This document shows positions 15,097-15,458 of a stretch of 15,458 nt of DNA, piece after piece. Each line of letters starts with the position of its first letter. The first letter of the stretch is position 1. Location: contig JBBRHF010000099.1 in the NCBI GenBank assembly GCA_038223055.1, positions 1 to 15,458 of the forward strand, given 5' to 3'. This DNA is from JBBRHF01 sp038223055 (GTDB taxonomy: Bacteria; Actinomycetota; Actinomycetes; JACCUZ01). The notes below the pieces were generated by a model. That model ran no database searches. It was given only the letters and a program-made list of their open reading frames with translations, and was not told where the DNA came from. The translations under genes and the position numbers were made by a program.

Positions 15097-15458
15097 TCAG
15101 AAGGGCAGCAGCGGGTCGATCGCGATCGCGACGAACAGCAGCGTGAGGTAGCTGATCGACCAGTGGAACAGCCGCATCGGCGCGAGCGCCGGACCGGCCG
15201 GACCGACGAGCGCTGCGGCATCGACGGCTCGGGCGTGCAGGCTGTGGGCCTCGCGCAGGAAGGCGGCGCCCAGCACGAGCGCGCTCACGCCGTAGCCCGG
15301 CCCGGTCGGGGCGACCGGCCACAGCAGCAGCGACGCGGCCACCATCACCCAGCTGTAGACCACGACCTGACGGGTGACCTGGACGTCGTCGGCCACCACC
15401 GGCAGCATCGGCACCCCGGCCGCGGCGTAGTCGTCCCGGAACCGCATCGCCAGCGCCC
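15097..15458 (-). CDS. ctaB: Protoheme IX farnesyltransferase CtaB (heme O synthase), C-terminal part
   Basis: The C-terminal 120 or so residues of the UbiA-family enzyme that adds a farnesyl group to heme B to make heme O, the substrate of CtaA. The visible part begins ALAMRFRDDYAAAGVPMLPVV, the conserved block after the second Asp-rich region, followed by three hydrophobic segments: VVVYSWVMVAASLLLWPV, GVSALVLGAAFLREAHSL and FHWSISYLTLLFVAIAIDPL. The ATG at 15447 is internal; the frame continues past the window edge, so the catalytic Asp motifs are not seen. Together with ctaA it completes heme A synthesis, and the pair is commonly found close together in Actinobacteria. Confidence 0.93.
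   Translation of the reverse strand, partial: ALAMRFRDDYAAAGVPMLPVVADDVQVTRQVVVYSWVMVAASLLLWPVAPTGPGYGVSALVLGAAFLREAHSLHARAVDAAALVGPAGPALAPMRLFHWSISYLTLLFVAIAIDPLLPF

Overview
The window is high-GC DNA from an actinobacterium. The evidence is very high third-position GC, frequent GTG and even TTG starts, a sufR-sufB-sufD-Rieske-sufC gene order, and ctaA and ctaB near the suf locus, as in mycobacteria and other Actinobacteria. The genus cannot be fixed from sequence alone.

Positions 1-4500 (minus strand) hold a SUF iron-sulfur cluster assembly operon in transcription order sufR, sufB, sufD, a Rieske-type ferredoxin gene and sufC (cut by the window edge). The genes overlap or nearly touch (ATGA, TTGA, TAGTG junctions and a 5-nt gap), so they are probably translationally coupled. 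A sequence matching the mycobacterial SufR operator (ACACT-N5-TGTGA) lies just upstream of sufR, with the four SufR cysteines intact. This supports autoregulation by iron-sulfur status.

Positions 4511-7650 (minus strand) hold a gluconate-use cassette: the permease gntP followed by the kinase gntK, with a candidate promoter upstream and a hairpin downstream. It sits where mycobacteria carry a membrane mannosyltransferase between sufR and the ABC transporter genes. Next to it is a short, frameshifted remnant of a LysR-type regulator in a 505-nt stretch with no intact gene.

Positions 8044-9746 (plus strand) encode a two-gene ABC exporter (ATPase plus ABC-2 permease, GTGA overlap). A GT4 glycosyltransferase (10050-11240, minus) follows and is divergent from ctaA (heme A synthase, 11356-12333, plus). 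Convergent to ctaA, and overlapping its 3' end by 102 bp, is a membrane-anchored Pro/Ser/Thr-rich extracytoplasmic protein with a Gly-rich tail. Divergent from that gene is a response regulator/histidine kinase pair (GTGA overlap). The window ends inside ctaB (heme O synthase, minus).

The most interesting non-coding signal is an 18-bp element, two 7-bp direct repeats with an 11-bp period as expected for OmpR-family regulators. It occurs once in the glycosyltransferase/ctaA divergent region and once in the anchored-protein/response-regulator divergent region, 16 of 18 positions identical. This suggests that the local two-component system controls its own gene, the anchored protein, ctaA and the glycosyltransferase. 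That regulon is inference.
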